DNA from: Exiguobacterium sibiricum 7-3
GTDB lineage: Bacteria > Bacillota > Bacilli > Exiguobacteriales > Exiguobacteriaceae
Direction: 5' to 3'
NCBI RefSeq assembly: GCF_000620865.1
Contig: NZ_KK211190.1
Coordinates: 385,971 to 449,970, forward strand
DNA length: 64,000 nucleotides
Every line of letters begins with the position of its first letter. The stretch's first letter is position 1. Positions 8,791 to 16,786 of the stretch are shown one piece after another. A model generated the notes under the pieces. That model was given only the letters and a program-made list of their open reading frames with translations. It had not been told where the DNA came from and ran no database searches. The position numbers and the translations under genes are program-made.

Positions 8791-9948
8791 ATGCAAAAAA
8801 TGTTTGAGAACAAATGGTACCGTGGTGCCTGGTGGATCATGACGCTGCTAATCATCGTCTGGATTGGGAATCATGTGACATTCCTGTTCCGGCCGATTGC
8901 GATTTTATTGCAGATGGTCGTTCCGCCACTCGCGATTGCCGGTATTCTGTATTATGTCCTGTTGCCGATCGTCGAGCTGCTTGAGAAAAAGATGAAACGG
9001 CGTCCAGCGGTCATTCTGGTCTTACTCGGACTCGCCGGCATTTTAACGACGCTCGGTTTCATCTTCGGTCCGATGTTGTCCGATCAGATTACGGAATTCG
9101 TTAATTCGATTCCGACGCTTGCTTCGCAGTTCCAGCGTCAACTGGTTGATGTCCGGAATCAACTGGAAAACAGTGCCTTCTTCTCCCGTTTCCTCAGCGG
9201 ACAAGATGACCTGTTCAACAAGTTTTCCGGGAATGTCTCGGAGTATGCTTCGACCTTCCTGAAAAACATCGGAACCGGTGTCGGCGGCTTCGTCAGCGTC
9301 ATCACGACGACAGTCGTCACGATTGTCATCATTCCGATCATGTTGATCTACATGTTGCTGGACGGAGATAAGCTGAAAGGCAACCTCGTCAAGATGATGC
9401 CGTTCGAATACCATAAGGAGACAAAAAAGATTCTCCATGATGTGCATTTGACAATCATGAGTTATATTCGAGGACAAGTCATCGTCAGTATCGGTGTCGG
9501 AATCATAGCCTATATCGGTTATTTGATCATCGGGATCGATTACGCCCTGTTGCTTGCCCTGTTTGCGACTTTGACGAATATCATTCCGTTCCTCGGACCG
9601 GTCATCGGGGTTGTTCCGGCACTGATTGTCGGGTTTATCCAGGATCCGATCCTTGCGATTTACGCCGTTATCGTCATGACGGTTGCGCAACAGATCGACT
9701 CCCACATCATGTCACCGCTCGTTCAAGGAAAAACGCTTGATGTCCATCCGTTGACCATCATCATCGTCTTGCTTGTTGCCGGGAACATCGCTGGATTCTT
9801 CGGTGTTCTGCTCGGTGTTCCGTTCTATGCTGTCATGAAGGTCGTCATCCTGAACATCCGTCGTCTGTATCACCTGCGGTCGCAAAAGAAGATGGTCATC
9901 GCGGAAGATGATAAGACGTTTAATACGATCGTGACGACAAAAGACTGA
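8791..9948 (+). CDS. AI-2E family transporter (PerM/YtvI-like permease)
   Basis: A 385-residue integral membrane protein with about eight predicted helices. There are two near the N-terminus, a helix pair at about 60-90 and a hydrophilic segment at about 95-150. C-terminal helices then include the conserved FATLTNIIPFLGPVIGVVPA and ID.HIMSPLVQGKTLDVHPL segments typical of the AI-2E exporter family (TqsA, YdbI, YtvI). Substrates differ between members: autoinducer 2, sodium/proton or unknown. AAGGAAG lies 7 bases before the ATG. The gene is divergent from the sensor kinase across a 282-bp AT-rich gap that must hold both promoters. Confidence 0.85.
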   Translation: MQKMFENKWYRGAWWIMTLLIIVWIGNHVTFLFRPIAILLQMVVPPLAIAGILYYVLLPIVELLEKKMKRRPAVILVLLGLAGILTTLGFIFGPMLSDQITEFVNSIPTLASQFQRQLVDVRNQLENSAFFSRFLSGQDDLFNKFSGNVSEYASTFLKNIGTGVGGFVSVITTTVVTIVIIPIMLIYMLLDGDKLKGNLVKMMPFEYHKETKKILHDVHLTIMSYIRGQVIVSIGVGIIAYIGYLIIGIDYALLLALFATLTNIIPFLGPVIGVVPALIVGFIQDPILAIYAVIVMTVAQQIDSHIMSPLVQGKTLDVHPLTIIIVLLVAGNIAGFFGVLLGVPFYAVMKVVILNIRRLYHLRSQKKMVIAEDDKTFNTIVTTKD

Positions 9949-10020
9949 CTTTGAATTTTCGGGACAGTTCGGTCATACTGAAAGAGTAGTCGATTGTGTC
10001 ACGAAAGGGGTATGTGTCAG

Positions 10021-10344
10021 ATGGATCAACGTCACGTAGAAGAACAGGCTGATTTATTGGCCCTCCAAAAGTTTCAGCACAATTTCGAAAATAGTCTCAA
10101 GTCGAGTGTCATCTTTATTCTGCGGGATGGTGCGTTGACGATTGGTGAAATTGAACAACGTCTCGATCAGTCGCACGGTCAGATTCTTGAGCAACTTCAG
10201 GAATTGATTGAAGACGGACTCGTCTTGCAACAGATGTCGGAAAAGGTCCATGGACTCGCGTATTCCTTGACGGGTCCGGCGGAAGAACTCGTTCGCCAGT
10301 TTAAGGAATCGATTGCCTGGAGCAAACAACACATTACGTATTAA
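10021..10344 (+). CDS. small winged-helix regulator, HxlR-like
   Basis: A protein of about 107 residues. A segment reading VIFILRDGALTIGEIEQRLD...ILEQLQELIEDGLV, then a YSLT wing, matches the winged helix-turn-helix of HxlR/ArsR-type regulators, in which the YSLT motif is typical. ATG at 10021 is preferred, with AAAGGGG 12 bases upstream; in-frame ATG 10012 and TTG 9994 are alternatives. HxlR members usually sense small molecules or redox state, but the typical N-terminal cysteine is absent from this start. The target is unknown. It lies 72 bases after the permease gene and may be co-transcribed with it. Confidence 0.65.
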   Translation: MDQRHVEEQADLLALQKFQHNFENSLKSSVIFILRDGALTIGEIEQRLDQSHGQILEQLQELIEDGLVLQQMSEKVHGLAYSLTGPAEELVRQFKESIAWSKQHITY

Positions 10345-10354
10345 GGAAGTCCGT

Positions 10355-10386
10355 CCCCTCGAGCAGCTGTTCGAGGGGTTTTTGTT
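10355..10386 (+). terminator. intrinsic terminator
   Basis: CCCCTCGA/TCGAGGGG stem with an 8-base loop followed by a T-rich tail, directly after the HxlR-like gene. Confidence 0.85.
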
Positions 10387-10479
10387 ATTACAATTGTGAA
10401 AAAATGTATAATTATTGAATCGAAACCGACATAATGAGGGAAAGTGCGTTGACGTCAGAGAAGGGGAGAAGGAATCGAT

Positions 10480-11064
10480 GTGAAAACAATCCTATTGTAT
10501 GTCCTGATACCAGTATGCGTCATTTTCGTCATCGTCAAGTGGATCATTCCCGTCGCAGGATGGGGGACGGACTCTCAATCGGTCGAGCCGAATCCGATTC
10601 CGGTCATGCAAAAATGGCATGAAGATCAACTGAAACAATTTGACCGCGAAAACCGAATCGGGGTTCGGTATACGCTCGGTGAACTGGAAGTCGAGACGTT
10701 AGCGATGAAACAGCGGGATATCGTCCGGACGACACCTTTGTTACGGGTGCTGGTCTCAAAAGAAAAACTGGTTCAAGTCGGAACAGGAACGGACCGGTTA
10801 CTTGCTTTGACCGTGACGATTAAAAATCAATCAGGTGATTCGATCGAATTGTCCCAAAAGCTTGGTGAATATGAGGAAAACGGGAAAAGAACAGAAATTT
10901 TACACGAGCGACATCCGCTCGCCGGCAAGTATCGCGCGGGAGAAGAGCGGACAGGAGTCTTACTTATACAAACAGAACAGAAAGAACTGACGATGGGAAA
11001 ACTAGATTTATTCTATCAAACGATGTCCGGGGAAAAACAACTCCGGATCGCCTTAAATGAATGA
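10480..11064 (+). CDS. membrane-anchored protein of unknown function, possible DUF4352-like domain
   Basis: A 194-residue protein with one N-terminal membrane helix (about 3-25) and an outside domain. The stretch LLALTVTIKNQSGDSIELSQ...EENGKRTEI, then YRAGEERTGVLLI, has the alternating beta pattern of immunoglobulin-like extracytoplasmic domains of the DUF4352 type. That resemblance is weak. The GTG start follows AAGGGGAGAAGG. It stands alone, ends in a terminator and is convergent with the sortase gene. I do not recognise a function. Confidence 0.7.
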   Translation: MKTILLYVLIPVCVIFVIVKWIIPVAGWGTDSQSVEPNPIPVMQKWHEDQLKQFDRENRIGVRYTLGELEVETLAMKQRDIVRTTPLLRVLVSKEKLVQVGTGTDRLLALTVTIKNQSGDSIELSQKLGEYEENGKRTEILHERHPLAGKYRAGEERTGVLLIQTEQKELTMGKLDLFYQTMSGEKQLRIALNE

Positions 11065-11112
11065 TCGACAAAAATCCCGTGCCGATTGAGGCACAGGATC
11101 TTTTTGTCGATT
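11064..11112. terminator. bidirectional intrinsic terminator
   Basis: A long near-perfect stem, ATCGACAAAAA.../...TTTTTGTCGAT with an inner GTGCC/GGCAC, shared by the membrane protein gene (+) and the sortase gene (-). It touches both stop codons. Confidence 0.85.
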
Positions 11113-12043
11113 ATTTTTGAACCGCACTGAATGCTTCTTCTGACTCAATTCCGGCTTTGTTGACAGCTGTGACGATGAAACGTCCCGTTGGATCTTTCGG
11201 TAAAGGAAACGCTTTTCGTTCGATTGATTCCGTCGAACCGAGCTTTTTCCGTTTTCCGTCTTGTTCTTGATAGACGTTATACGTAACAACTTCTTCGTCG
11301 GTTGAGGCGTACCAGTTAACGAATCCACCTGACACGCGGACGTTCGTCGCTGGTTTTGGTGGTGTTTTGACGGGGTCGGATGCCTTTTGATCCAGTTCAG
11401 TGAAGACGACGAGACGGTTGTCGTATGTGCCTTCATTTTCGTCATACGTACCGATACACGTGATCAGGTTCAAGTTACGCTGATCAGATGCACCAAAGAT
11501 TTTTTCGAGCGGTGCATCGAGGTGACCGTACTCGACCAGTTTTTTGACACGGAAGACAAGGTTCCGACCTGACTCATCCTTGATTTTGACCATATCGCCT
11601 TTTTTGAGTTCATGCAGCTGATAAAAGACGGCAGGACCGGTCTTCGTATCAGTATGTCCGTCAATGACGGCATTTCCGACATCACCCGGACGGGGACCGA
11701 ACTTATACCACCCGACTTGTTGTTCGTTTTTCGGTGTCCCCATGGCGCCTTTTTTATCAAGACCAACTTGTTCCACATTGGTCTTGACCTTAAGTGAATC
11801 AATCGTCAGGGTTTTCGGCAGTTCCACTTGATTCGTGGAGAGGTTCTTAAATTCTTTTTTAAAGATTTCAGATGGTTTGAGTGGATCTTCCTTTGTCTCG
11901 GAAGATGCGGCTGATTCAGTTTTTGCATCGCCTTGCGTAATATTCGTTTGAGGTTCTTTTGTATTTCCAATCAGTAGAAAAATTAACGTACCGATTGAAA
12001 CGAGCATCAAGAGGATGCTGACCGGTAATAACCATTTTTTCAA
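11111..12043 (-). CDS. class F-like sortase with an FN3-like C-terminal extension
   Basis: A 310-residue membrane transpeptidase. An N-terminal helix (about 5-27) is followed by a linker and a sortase barrel at about 75-215. Catalytic candidates are His130 in VIDGHTD, Cys196 in LITCIGTYD and Arg210 in YDNRLVVF. The WYKFGPRPG and GPAVFYQLHELKKGD segments fit class F rather than class A. The last 85 or so residues form a beta-rich segment (NVRVSGGFVNWYAS...YNVYQEQDGK) resembling a fibronectin type III domain, which is unusual for sortases. It would anchor proteins with LPxTG-like signals to peptidoglycan; both nearby candidates (12130-13500, 15170-16669) carry such signals. The TTG start has AAAGGAG 9-10 bases upstream. 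Confidence 0.85.
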   Translation of the reverse strand: MKKWLLPVSILLMLVSIGTLIFLLIGNTKEPQTNITQGDAKTESAASSETKEDPLKPSEIFKKEFKNLSTNQVELPKTLTIDSLKVKTNVEQVGLDKKGAMGTPKNEQQVGWYKFGPRPGDVGNAVIDGHTDTKTGPAVFYQLHELKKGDMVKIKDESGRNLVFRVKKLVEYGHLDAPLEKIFGASDQRNLNLITCIGTYDENEGTYDNRLVVFTELDQKASDPVKTPPKPATNVRVSGGFVNWYASTDEEVVTYNVYQEQDGKRKKLGSTESIERKAFPLPKDPTGRFIVTAVNKAGIESEEAFSAVQK

Positions 12044-12082
12044 GACACGTCACTCCTTTCCGAGACAAAGCCTCTTACACAG

Positions 12083-12115
12083 AAAAAGGATAGTGCCGAG
12101 GCGCTATCCTTTTTA
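12083..12115 (-). terminator. intrinsic terminator between substrate and sortase genes
   Basis: An AAAAAGGATAG-type stem with a three-base loop and T tail on the minus strand. It lies between the wall-anchored protein and the sortase, so the sortase would be made by read-through or from its own promoter. Confidence 0.8.
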
Positions 12116-12129
12116 GTATACCCGAAATC

Positions 12130-13500
12130 TTATGCGTTTTGACGTTTGCGTGCGAGGACGATTCCGGCTGCACCGAGTGCGAGACCGAAGAGTGCGATGG
12201 CACCAGTCGTTCCAGCTGTATTGTTGTCGCTCATGCCGCCGTTACCTGTGTTCGGCATTGAACCTGGTGTACCATCCATGAATTTCTCAGGTGATTGTTT
12301 GACGATCGCTTCACCGAGGTTCTCACCGACGCCGTACATGTAAGCATACGACTCACGGAATGTATCAGCTGATCCTTTGTAGTCGCCTTCGACGTACTGC
12401 ATGAACGTATCTTGGACGTATGTCTCGTGACCAGAGACCGCTTCTTGTGCCGCTTTTGTCGGAAGGTTTTCTTCCGTTGCTGCGCCAAGGAACGCACCGA
12501 AGTCATTCGAGAACATTTTGAGCATGTCTTGTGCGTCGCCCATCAATTTCTTGTCGTCGTTGATCGCTGCTGTGACGAGGTTCGCTTGCGCTTCGATGTG
12601 GTTTTTTGTCCAGACTTGCTCGAACTGATCCGCACCCGCTTGACCGTAAACCGATTTCATTGCCGCTTTGAAGTCAGCTGTGTGCATGTCTTCCGCCCAG
12701 TTCGCTGCATCGTAGTCTTTCGCTTGATCGACGCCTGCCGTCATGCTGATGTTAGCAAGGGCGACGTGCTCAGCTGCGAGGCTGTTGAGTGTTGACCGGA
12801 GGTCAGCTGCTTTTGTATCGGCTTTCGTGTTGTCGAACTTCTCAGGCATCTGTGTTGTGATCGCGACTGAGAGTGCTTTCGAGATATCATACATGCGGCT
12901 GTATCCTTCGCGGAACGTGTTGTACGATCCTTCGTAGTCACCAGCTGCATATTGTTGGAATGTTTTATAGACGTCTGCTTCATGGGCACGGAGAACTTCT
13001 TCCGCTGCTGCCTTCGGCAGTTTACCTTCTGTTGCTGTATCAAGGAAGCTCGAGAGGTCCTGGACGAACTCTTCTGTTTCCGCTTTTGACGCGTTGATGC
13101 CGTCCTGGTCGTCCGCTTTCACGGCTTTGACGAGATCGGTTGTGTATTTGTTGTGGTCAACGAAGATTTTTTCGAATTGTTTTGCGCCTTCGTCGCCGTA
13201 GACAGAAGCGATCGCCGGTGTCATGTCGAGTGCGTTCTGTTTAAGTGCTGCTTCATAATACTGGGCATCTTTTGATCCGTCATATTGTTTTTTCATGTCC
13301 ATGACGGCAAGCACGAAGTGCTCAGAGAGTAACTGATCGAGTGTCGCACGGAGGTCAGCGGCTTTTGTTTTGACCGTGACGTTCTTCGCGCCGTCCTCAT
13401 GTTTCATGTCGTCCCCGCCACCGGAAGCGAATGCTGCCGTTCCTGGTAATACGAGTGCTGCTGCCATTGCTGTTGCTGCGAATTTTTTCGTGTTTTTCAT
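12130..13500 (-). CDS. cell-wall anchored protein with two tandem helical repeats and MPNTG sorting signal
   Basis: A 456-residue secreted protein. A signal peptide (about 1-26, ending AAFAS) is followed by two homologous repeats of about 180 residues (about 45-225 and 230-410), each starting TKAADLR(A/S)TL and ending PEKF. Each repeat is predicted helical and keeps three histidines in the same setting: EHxxLA, (D/N)H and (A/G)HE near a conserved TF(R/M) segment. That suggests a four-helix-bundle metal or haem site, which is inference. The C-terminus has GSMPNTGNGG, a membrane helix and RKRQNA, a sorting signal with M for the usual L. It lies upstream of the sortase on the same strand. I do not recognise the repeat family. 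SD GAGAGG. Confidence 0.85.
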   Translation of the reverse strand: MKNTKKFAATAMAAALVLPGTAAFASGGGDDMKHEDGAKNVTVKTKAADLRATLDQLLSEHFVLAVMDMKKQYDGSKDAQYYEAALKQNALDMTPAIASVYGDEGAKQFEKIFVDHNKYTTDLVKAVKADDQDGINASKAETEEFVQDLSSFLDTATEGKLPKAAAEEVLRAHEADVYKTFQQYAAGDYEGSYNTFREGYSRMYDISKALSVAITTQMPEKFDNTKADTKAADLRSTLNSLAAEHVALANISMTAGVDQAKDYDAANWAEDMHTADFKAAMKSVYGQAGADQFEQVWTKNHIEAQANLVTAAINDDKKLMGDAQDMLKMFSNDFGAFLGAATEENLPTKAAQEAVSGHETYVQDTFMQYVEGDYKGSADTFRESYAYMYGVGENLGEAIVKQSPEKFMDGTPGSMPNTGNGGMSDNNTAGTTGAIALFGLALGAAGIVLARKRQNA

Positions 13501-13807
13501 TTTGTCTCATCCTCTCAAATTTGGGTGATATCTAATTGGTATTTGGTAGTTGTTGTCTGTATCGTTCTGAACAGCATACGCGCCCGGTTTTGAATTGGAT
13601 TGAAAAATAGCAGATTTATTTTTAAAAAAATGCGGATATTCCGATTCCTTCTATATATAGAGATTCAAAAACTTTTTTAACGAATTCCTTGTTTCTGCAT
13701 GTTACACTTAAAAAAAGAACTGTTTTGTAGCTAAACTGCAACTATTTAATACCAGGTACTAATATGCTATACTGTTCTTTAGACTGAACCAATGAAAGGT
13801 GATCAAG
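13501..13807. other. divergent intergenic region
   Basis: 307 bases between the divergent wall-protein and epuA genes. It holds AT-rich stretches, a CTATATATAG palindrome near 13650 and a TATACT that could be the -10 of the rightward epuA-fabZ promoter about 35 bases before the gene. A matching -35 is not clear. No gene is seen. Confidence 0.5.
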
Positions 13808-14104
13808 ATGGTACAAAATCAAGCCGGAACGGACCAACCGACCCGTGAACGTCTGAAACGTAATCAACAGATCAAGAACGAAGAGCAACAAGAGCAGGAA
13901 CCGAAGCAACGTAAAAAACTACGTCAGTATTCTTCGCGTCGTGTTCCGATCATTGTTCGTTTATTGATCATTCTTCTTCTTGTCGTCCTTGCGTTAGTAA
14001 TCGGTGCGATGGTTGGATATGCGACACTTGGTGGTGGCGAAGCGATGGACGTCCTCAAGCTCGACACATGGACCCGCATCACCGATTTTTGGACACAATC
14101 TTAA
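13808..14104 (+). CDS. EpuA-like small membrane protein
   Basis: A 98-residue protein with a highly charged N-terminal half, a basic RRVPIIVRL segment and a single membrane helix (about 50-72), then GYATLGGGEAMDVLKLDTWTRITDF. This matches the short EpuA family, often mislabelled as an RNA polymerase beta subunit. In Firmicutes it commonly lies just before fabZ or murA. Its function is not established. ATG at 13808 was chosen over the in-frame GTG at 13799 because AAAGGTG is properly spaced to it. fabZ follows 27 bases downstream. Confidence 0.75.
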   Translation: MVQNQAGTDQPTRERLKRNQQIKNEEQQEQEPKQRKKLRQYSSRRVPIIVRLLIILLLVVLALVIGAMVGYATLGGGEAMDVLKLDTWTRITDFWTQS

Positions 14105-14131
14105 ATTAACCAGTGATTGGAGCTGCGCTAT

Positions 14132-14554
14132 ATGTATACGATTGAACAAATCAAGGAAGTGATTCCGCACCGTTATCCATTTTTACTCGTCGACCGGATT
14201 TTAGAAGTCGAAGAAGGAAAACGTGCTGTCGGCATCAAGAATGTCACGGCCAACGAAGAATTTTTCAATGGCCATTTCCCGGATTACAACGTCATGCCTG
14301 GTGTGTTGATTGTTGAGGCATTGGCGCAAGTCGGAGCCTTCGCTGTTCTTAAGATGGAACAAAACCAAGGTAAGCTGGCCTTTTTTGCCGGCATCGAGAA
14401 TTGTCGTTTTAAGCGTCAGGTCGTCCCCGGTGACCAGCTCCGACTGGAAGTCGAACTGACGAAACTGCGTGGACCGATTGGTAAAGGGCGTGCCACAGCA
14501 ACAGTCGATGGGGAAGTCGCCTGTACTGCTGAACTGACTTTCGCAATCAAGTGA
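14132..14554 (+). CDS. fabZ: 3-hydroxyacyl-[acyl-carrier-protein] dehydratase FabZ
   Basis: A 140-residue hot-dog-fold enzyme that dehydrates (3R)-hydroxyacyl-ACP in fatty acid synthesis. It shows the family start [17 protein letters not shown] and the active-site segment [20 protein letters not shown] with catalytic His and Glu. The later [19 protein letters not shown] is also conserved. Its length is normal. ATG at 14132 gives the usual N-terminus and has TGGAG upstream; TTG 14117 would add five residues. It lies between epuA and a lipoprotein gene on one transcript. Confidence 0.95.
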   Translation: MYTIEQIKEVIPHRYPFLLVDRILEVEEGKRAVGIKNVTANEEFFNGHFPDYNVMPGVLIVEALAQVGAFAVLKMEQNQGKLAFFAGIENCRFKRQVVPGDQLRLEVELTKLRGPIGKGRATATVDGEVACTAELTFAIK

Positions 14555-14561
14555 ATCCGTG

Positions 14562-14984
14562 ATGAAGCGTTTGCTGATTCCTTTGGCAATCTCGCTGCTT
14601 GTCATTCCCGGTTGTCAGCGTGCTGACGAAGTGGAGACCGCTTCCCCGACGGTCATCATCGATCCTGTCACACGTGCCGGACAAACGGAAAATATCTCGG
14701 CTCAGATTTCAGCAACGGACAATGATCGGATGCGTCTGACGATTCGGACAGCAAATGATATCCGGCTCGATGACCAACAGGTCGATATTCGACTCGATGT
14801 TGCCAATCAGTCTATTCCGTTCCCATTCGTTTCGTTTACAGCGAAAAAAATGGGGGAAATCAGAACGTATACGTCGGATACGACAATCGAAAAAGAAGTC
14901 TTTGATGAAAACCGCTTGCCGGTCTTAATCATCGATGCCGGTGCCGGACGTGGAATTGAAATTCCGCTTGAAGTCGTTCGTTAA
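14562..14984 (+). CDS. lipoprotein of unknown function
   Basis: A 140-residue secreted protein with a short basic N-terminus, a hydrophobic core and the lipobox VIPGC (Cys about 18), so it should be diacylated and held on the outer face of the membrane. The mature part has an alternating beta pattern like an immunoglobulin-type domain, but I cannot place it. The start lies 7 bases after the fabZ stop, with no good Shine-Dalgarno, so translation is probably coupled. GTG 14559 is an alternative start. A strong terminator follows. Confidence 0.75.
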   Translation: MKRLLIPLAISLLVIPGCQRADEVETASPTVIIDPVTRAGQTENISAQISATDNDRMRLTIRTANDIRLDDQQVDIRLDVANQSIPFPFVSFTAKKMGEIRTYTSDTTIEKEVFDENRLPVLIIDAGAGRGIEIPLEVVR

Positions 14985-14991
14985 TGGAAAG

Positions 14992-15041
14992 GAATCATAC
15001 GATAACCACCTGTTCCCCGGTTATCGTATGATTCTTTTTTT
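14992..15041 (+). terminator. intrinsic terminator of the epuA-fabZ-lipoprotein operon
   Basis: A perfect 16-bp stem (GAATCATACGATAACC and its complement) with a 10-base loop and a run of T. Confidence 0.9.
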
Positions 15042-15169
15042 GTTTTCGTAAAAAACGGACATGAATTGTCTTTTTCTTAAATGAATTTCAGAAATCATGT
15101 GGTTTATTTTCCCTTTATTGTTTAAAATCTAGGTAACACATATTTTAGAATGGAGCGAAAATAAACATA

Positions 15170-16669
15170 ATGCGAAAAATTGGAATGTACATAGTAGCGT
15201 GTCTGCTTGTCTTTGGTATCATTACACCAGCCCAGGCAGAAACGGTGTCCTCATGGGATGTCACAGGAACGGGGACGAACCCGTATACGTTGACGTTCAC
15301 GGGTGAAGGAATGGTCAATCTCGAATCCGAAACGGAGTTAGTCTTTGAAGACGGATTGACAGGACAAGCAATTGATATCGCGAAAAATCCGACAGTGACG
15401 TTTACGGCGGAGACGGCACCTGTCGTCAAAGTCACATCGACGGATCAAGCGAAAACGATTTTGATCGAATTCGGCCGCGAAGTCAAAGCGGAGCCGACAC
15501 CGGAAGAACCCGTGACAACGGAACCTACACCGGAGGAACCGGCGACGGAAGAACCAATCAAAGAAGAGCCTGTGAAAGAAGAACCAGTTAAAGAAGAGCC
15601 GAAGCCGGAAACAGAACCAGTCAAGGAAGAGCCGGTCCAAGCAACGACTGCAGTCATCAACGGAATCATCTGGTTTGATGAAAATGAAGACGGGATCCGT
15701 CAGGAAAAAGAAACACGCATCAGTGACGTCCCGGTTTATCTCTTAAATAAAAACTATGATGTCGTTGAAGAAGTCTATACGAAAGACGGTCTGTATACGT
15801 TTAAGGATATTAAGCCAGGAACGTATTACGTGGAAGTATACGGCATGGACATCGGGTACTACTACACGTCTCCTCAACACGAAGGAACAGATCCGACGAT
15901 CGATTCGGATCTTGACGAAGAGGATTTAGCAAAAGTGAAACTTAAAGCAGGTGACATCGTTCAGGTGGATGCCGGTCTCTACGGTCTCGATGACGAAGAG
16001 ATGGACATGGCGAATCTGTTGATCGTAACGAACTTCCTCGATGCGAACAACGATCAGATTCCGGGTTACTCGGAGCAGACGATTCCTGCGACGTATACGG
16101 TAACGGATGCCATCACAGGTAAAGATGTGTATACGGAAGAAGTCGGAAAAGACGATGCCTTATCAATCGAGTTGACGCCGGGTACGTATACGGTGAAGAC
16201 AGAAGTCGCAGCCGGATACACAGTCGAAGCGATCCACCATGTCTCACTCGATGACATGATGGATTCATTCGATCTGACGAAAGCAGGAGCAGAAGCGCTT
16301 GCTTTCGGCATGGCCGATGAAGACGAAGAAGAATTCCCGGGATACGATGAATTCCTCAAACTGTTTAAACGAAAAGCAACAACGGATTCGGTCACACTGA
16401 CGGACGAGACGATGGGGTATTTCCTGCTTGCTGAAATCAAGAAGACGAAACCGGTCGTTGAACCGAAACCAACACCGCAACCGACGAAGACATCGACTAC
16501 ACCGGCGCAAGCACCCGTCACGGAAGTCAAAGCAGACAATCCGGAGACAGGCGGTATGTCTGGTGAACGACTCCCGCAAGCAGGGGAGGATCAACCGTTC
16601 CCATACGCTGCGACAGGAGCAGGACTGGCCGTCGTCGGACTCTGGTTATTGTTACGACGCGCAGGATAA
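15170..16669 (+). CDS. cell-wall anchored SdrD B-like protein with LPQAG sorting signal
   Basis: A 499-residue surface protein. It has a signal peptide (about 1-23), a short beta-rich region, then a Glu/Pro/Thr-rich spacer (about 105-155) built from EEPVK-like repeats, which should span the wall. An SdrD B-like domain follows (about 163-270, GIIWFDENEDGIRQEKE...GTYYVEVYG), with Asp-rich calcium-binding character. A second beta domain (about 280-370) and an acidic region come next. The end is LPQAGEDQPFPYA, a membrane helix and RRAG, a sorting signal with A for the usual T. The sortase at 11111-12043 is the nearest candidate enzyme. It stands alone; GGAG lies a rather long 14 bases before the ATG. 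Confidence 0.85.
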   Translation: MRKIGMYIVACLLVFGIITPAQAETVSSWDVTGTGTNPYTLTFTGEGMVNLESETELVFEDGLTGQAIDIAKNPTVTFTAETAPVVKVTSTDQAKTILIEFGREVKAEPTPEEPVTTEPTPEEPATEEPIKEEPVKEEPVKEEPKPETEPVKEEPVQATTAVINGIIWFDENEDGIRQEKETRISDVPVYLLNKNYDVVEEVYTKDGLYTFKDIKPGTYYVEVYGMDIGYYYTSPQHEGTDPTIDSDLDEEDLAKVKLKAGDIVQVDAGLYGLDDEEMDMANLLIVTNFLDANNDQIPGYSEQTIPATYTVTDAITGKDVYTEEVGKDDALSIELTPGTYTVKTEVAAGYTVEAIHHVSLDDMMDSFDLTKAGAEALAFGMADEDEEEFPGYDEFLKLFKRKATTDSVTLTDETMGYFLLAEIKKTKPVVEPKPTPQPTKTSTTPAQAPVTEVKADNPETGGMSGERLPQAGEDQPFPYAATGAGLAVVGLWLLLRRAG

Positions 16670-16671
16670 GT

Positions 16672-16708
16672 AAAACTCTCTGGACCACATCGGTTCGGAG
16701 GGTTTTTT
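16672..16708 (+). terminator. intrinsic terminator
   Basis: An 11-bp stem CTCTCTGGACC/GGTTCGGAGGG with three wobble pairs, flanked by AAAA and TTTTTT, directly after the SdrD B-like gene. Confidence 0.8.
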
Positions 16709-16722
16709 GATGTGTGTATCTA

Positions 16723-16752
16723 TTGACACACACGCACACACGTGTGTATAGT
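16723..16752 (+). promoter_or_regulatory. sigma-A type promoter with palindromic alternating CA/GT spacer
   Basis: A perfect TTGACA (16723-16728), an 18-bp spacer and TATAGT (16747-16752). The spacer is almost entirely alternating purine-pyrimidine and contains the 12-bp perfect palindrome ACACACGTGTGT (16736-16747), which abuts the -10. It drives the HTH gene at 16787. The palindrome is a likely operator, perhaps for that protein itself. Confidence 0.75.
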
Positions 16753-16786
16753 GAGGGTATCAAATGAATCGGAAAGAGGGATAACG

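Noticed and set aside
9043..9705. A 220-codon open frame on the minus strand
   Set aside because: It lies wholly inside the AI-2E family permease gene. Its Asp/Arg-rich, low-complexity translation is what the reverse strand of a hydrophobic gene gives, and it has no Shine-Dalgarno.
15485..15640. Short direct repeats considered as a CRISPR or tandem array
   Set aside because: They are in frame, of varying length and encode EEPVK/EEPTP units of a wall-spanning spacer. There are no unique spacers.
15338..15669. Antisense frames rich in Phe/Arg or Gly/Ser
   Set aside because: They mirror the repetitive Glu/Pro/Thr-coding spacer of the wall-anchored protein and are low-complexity artefacts.
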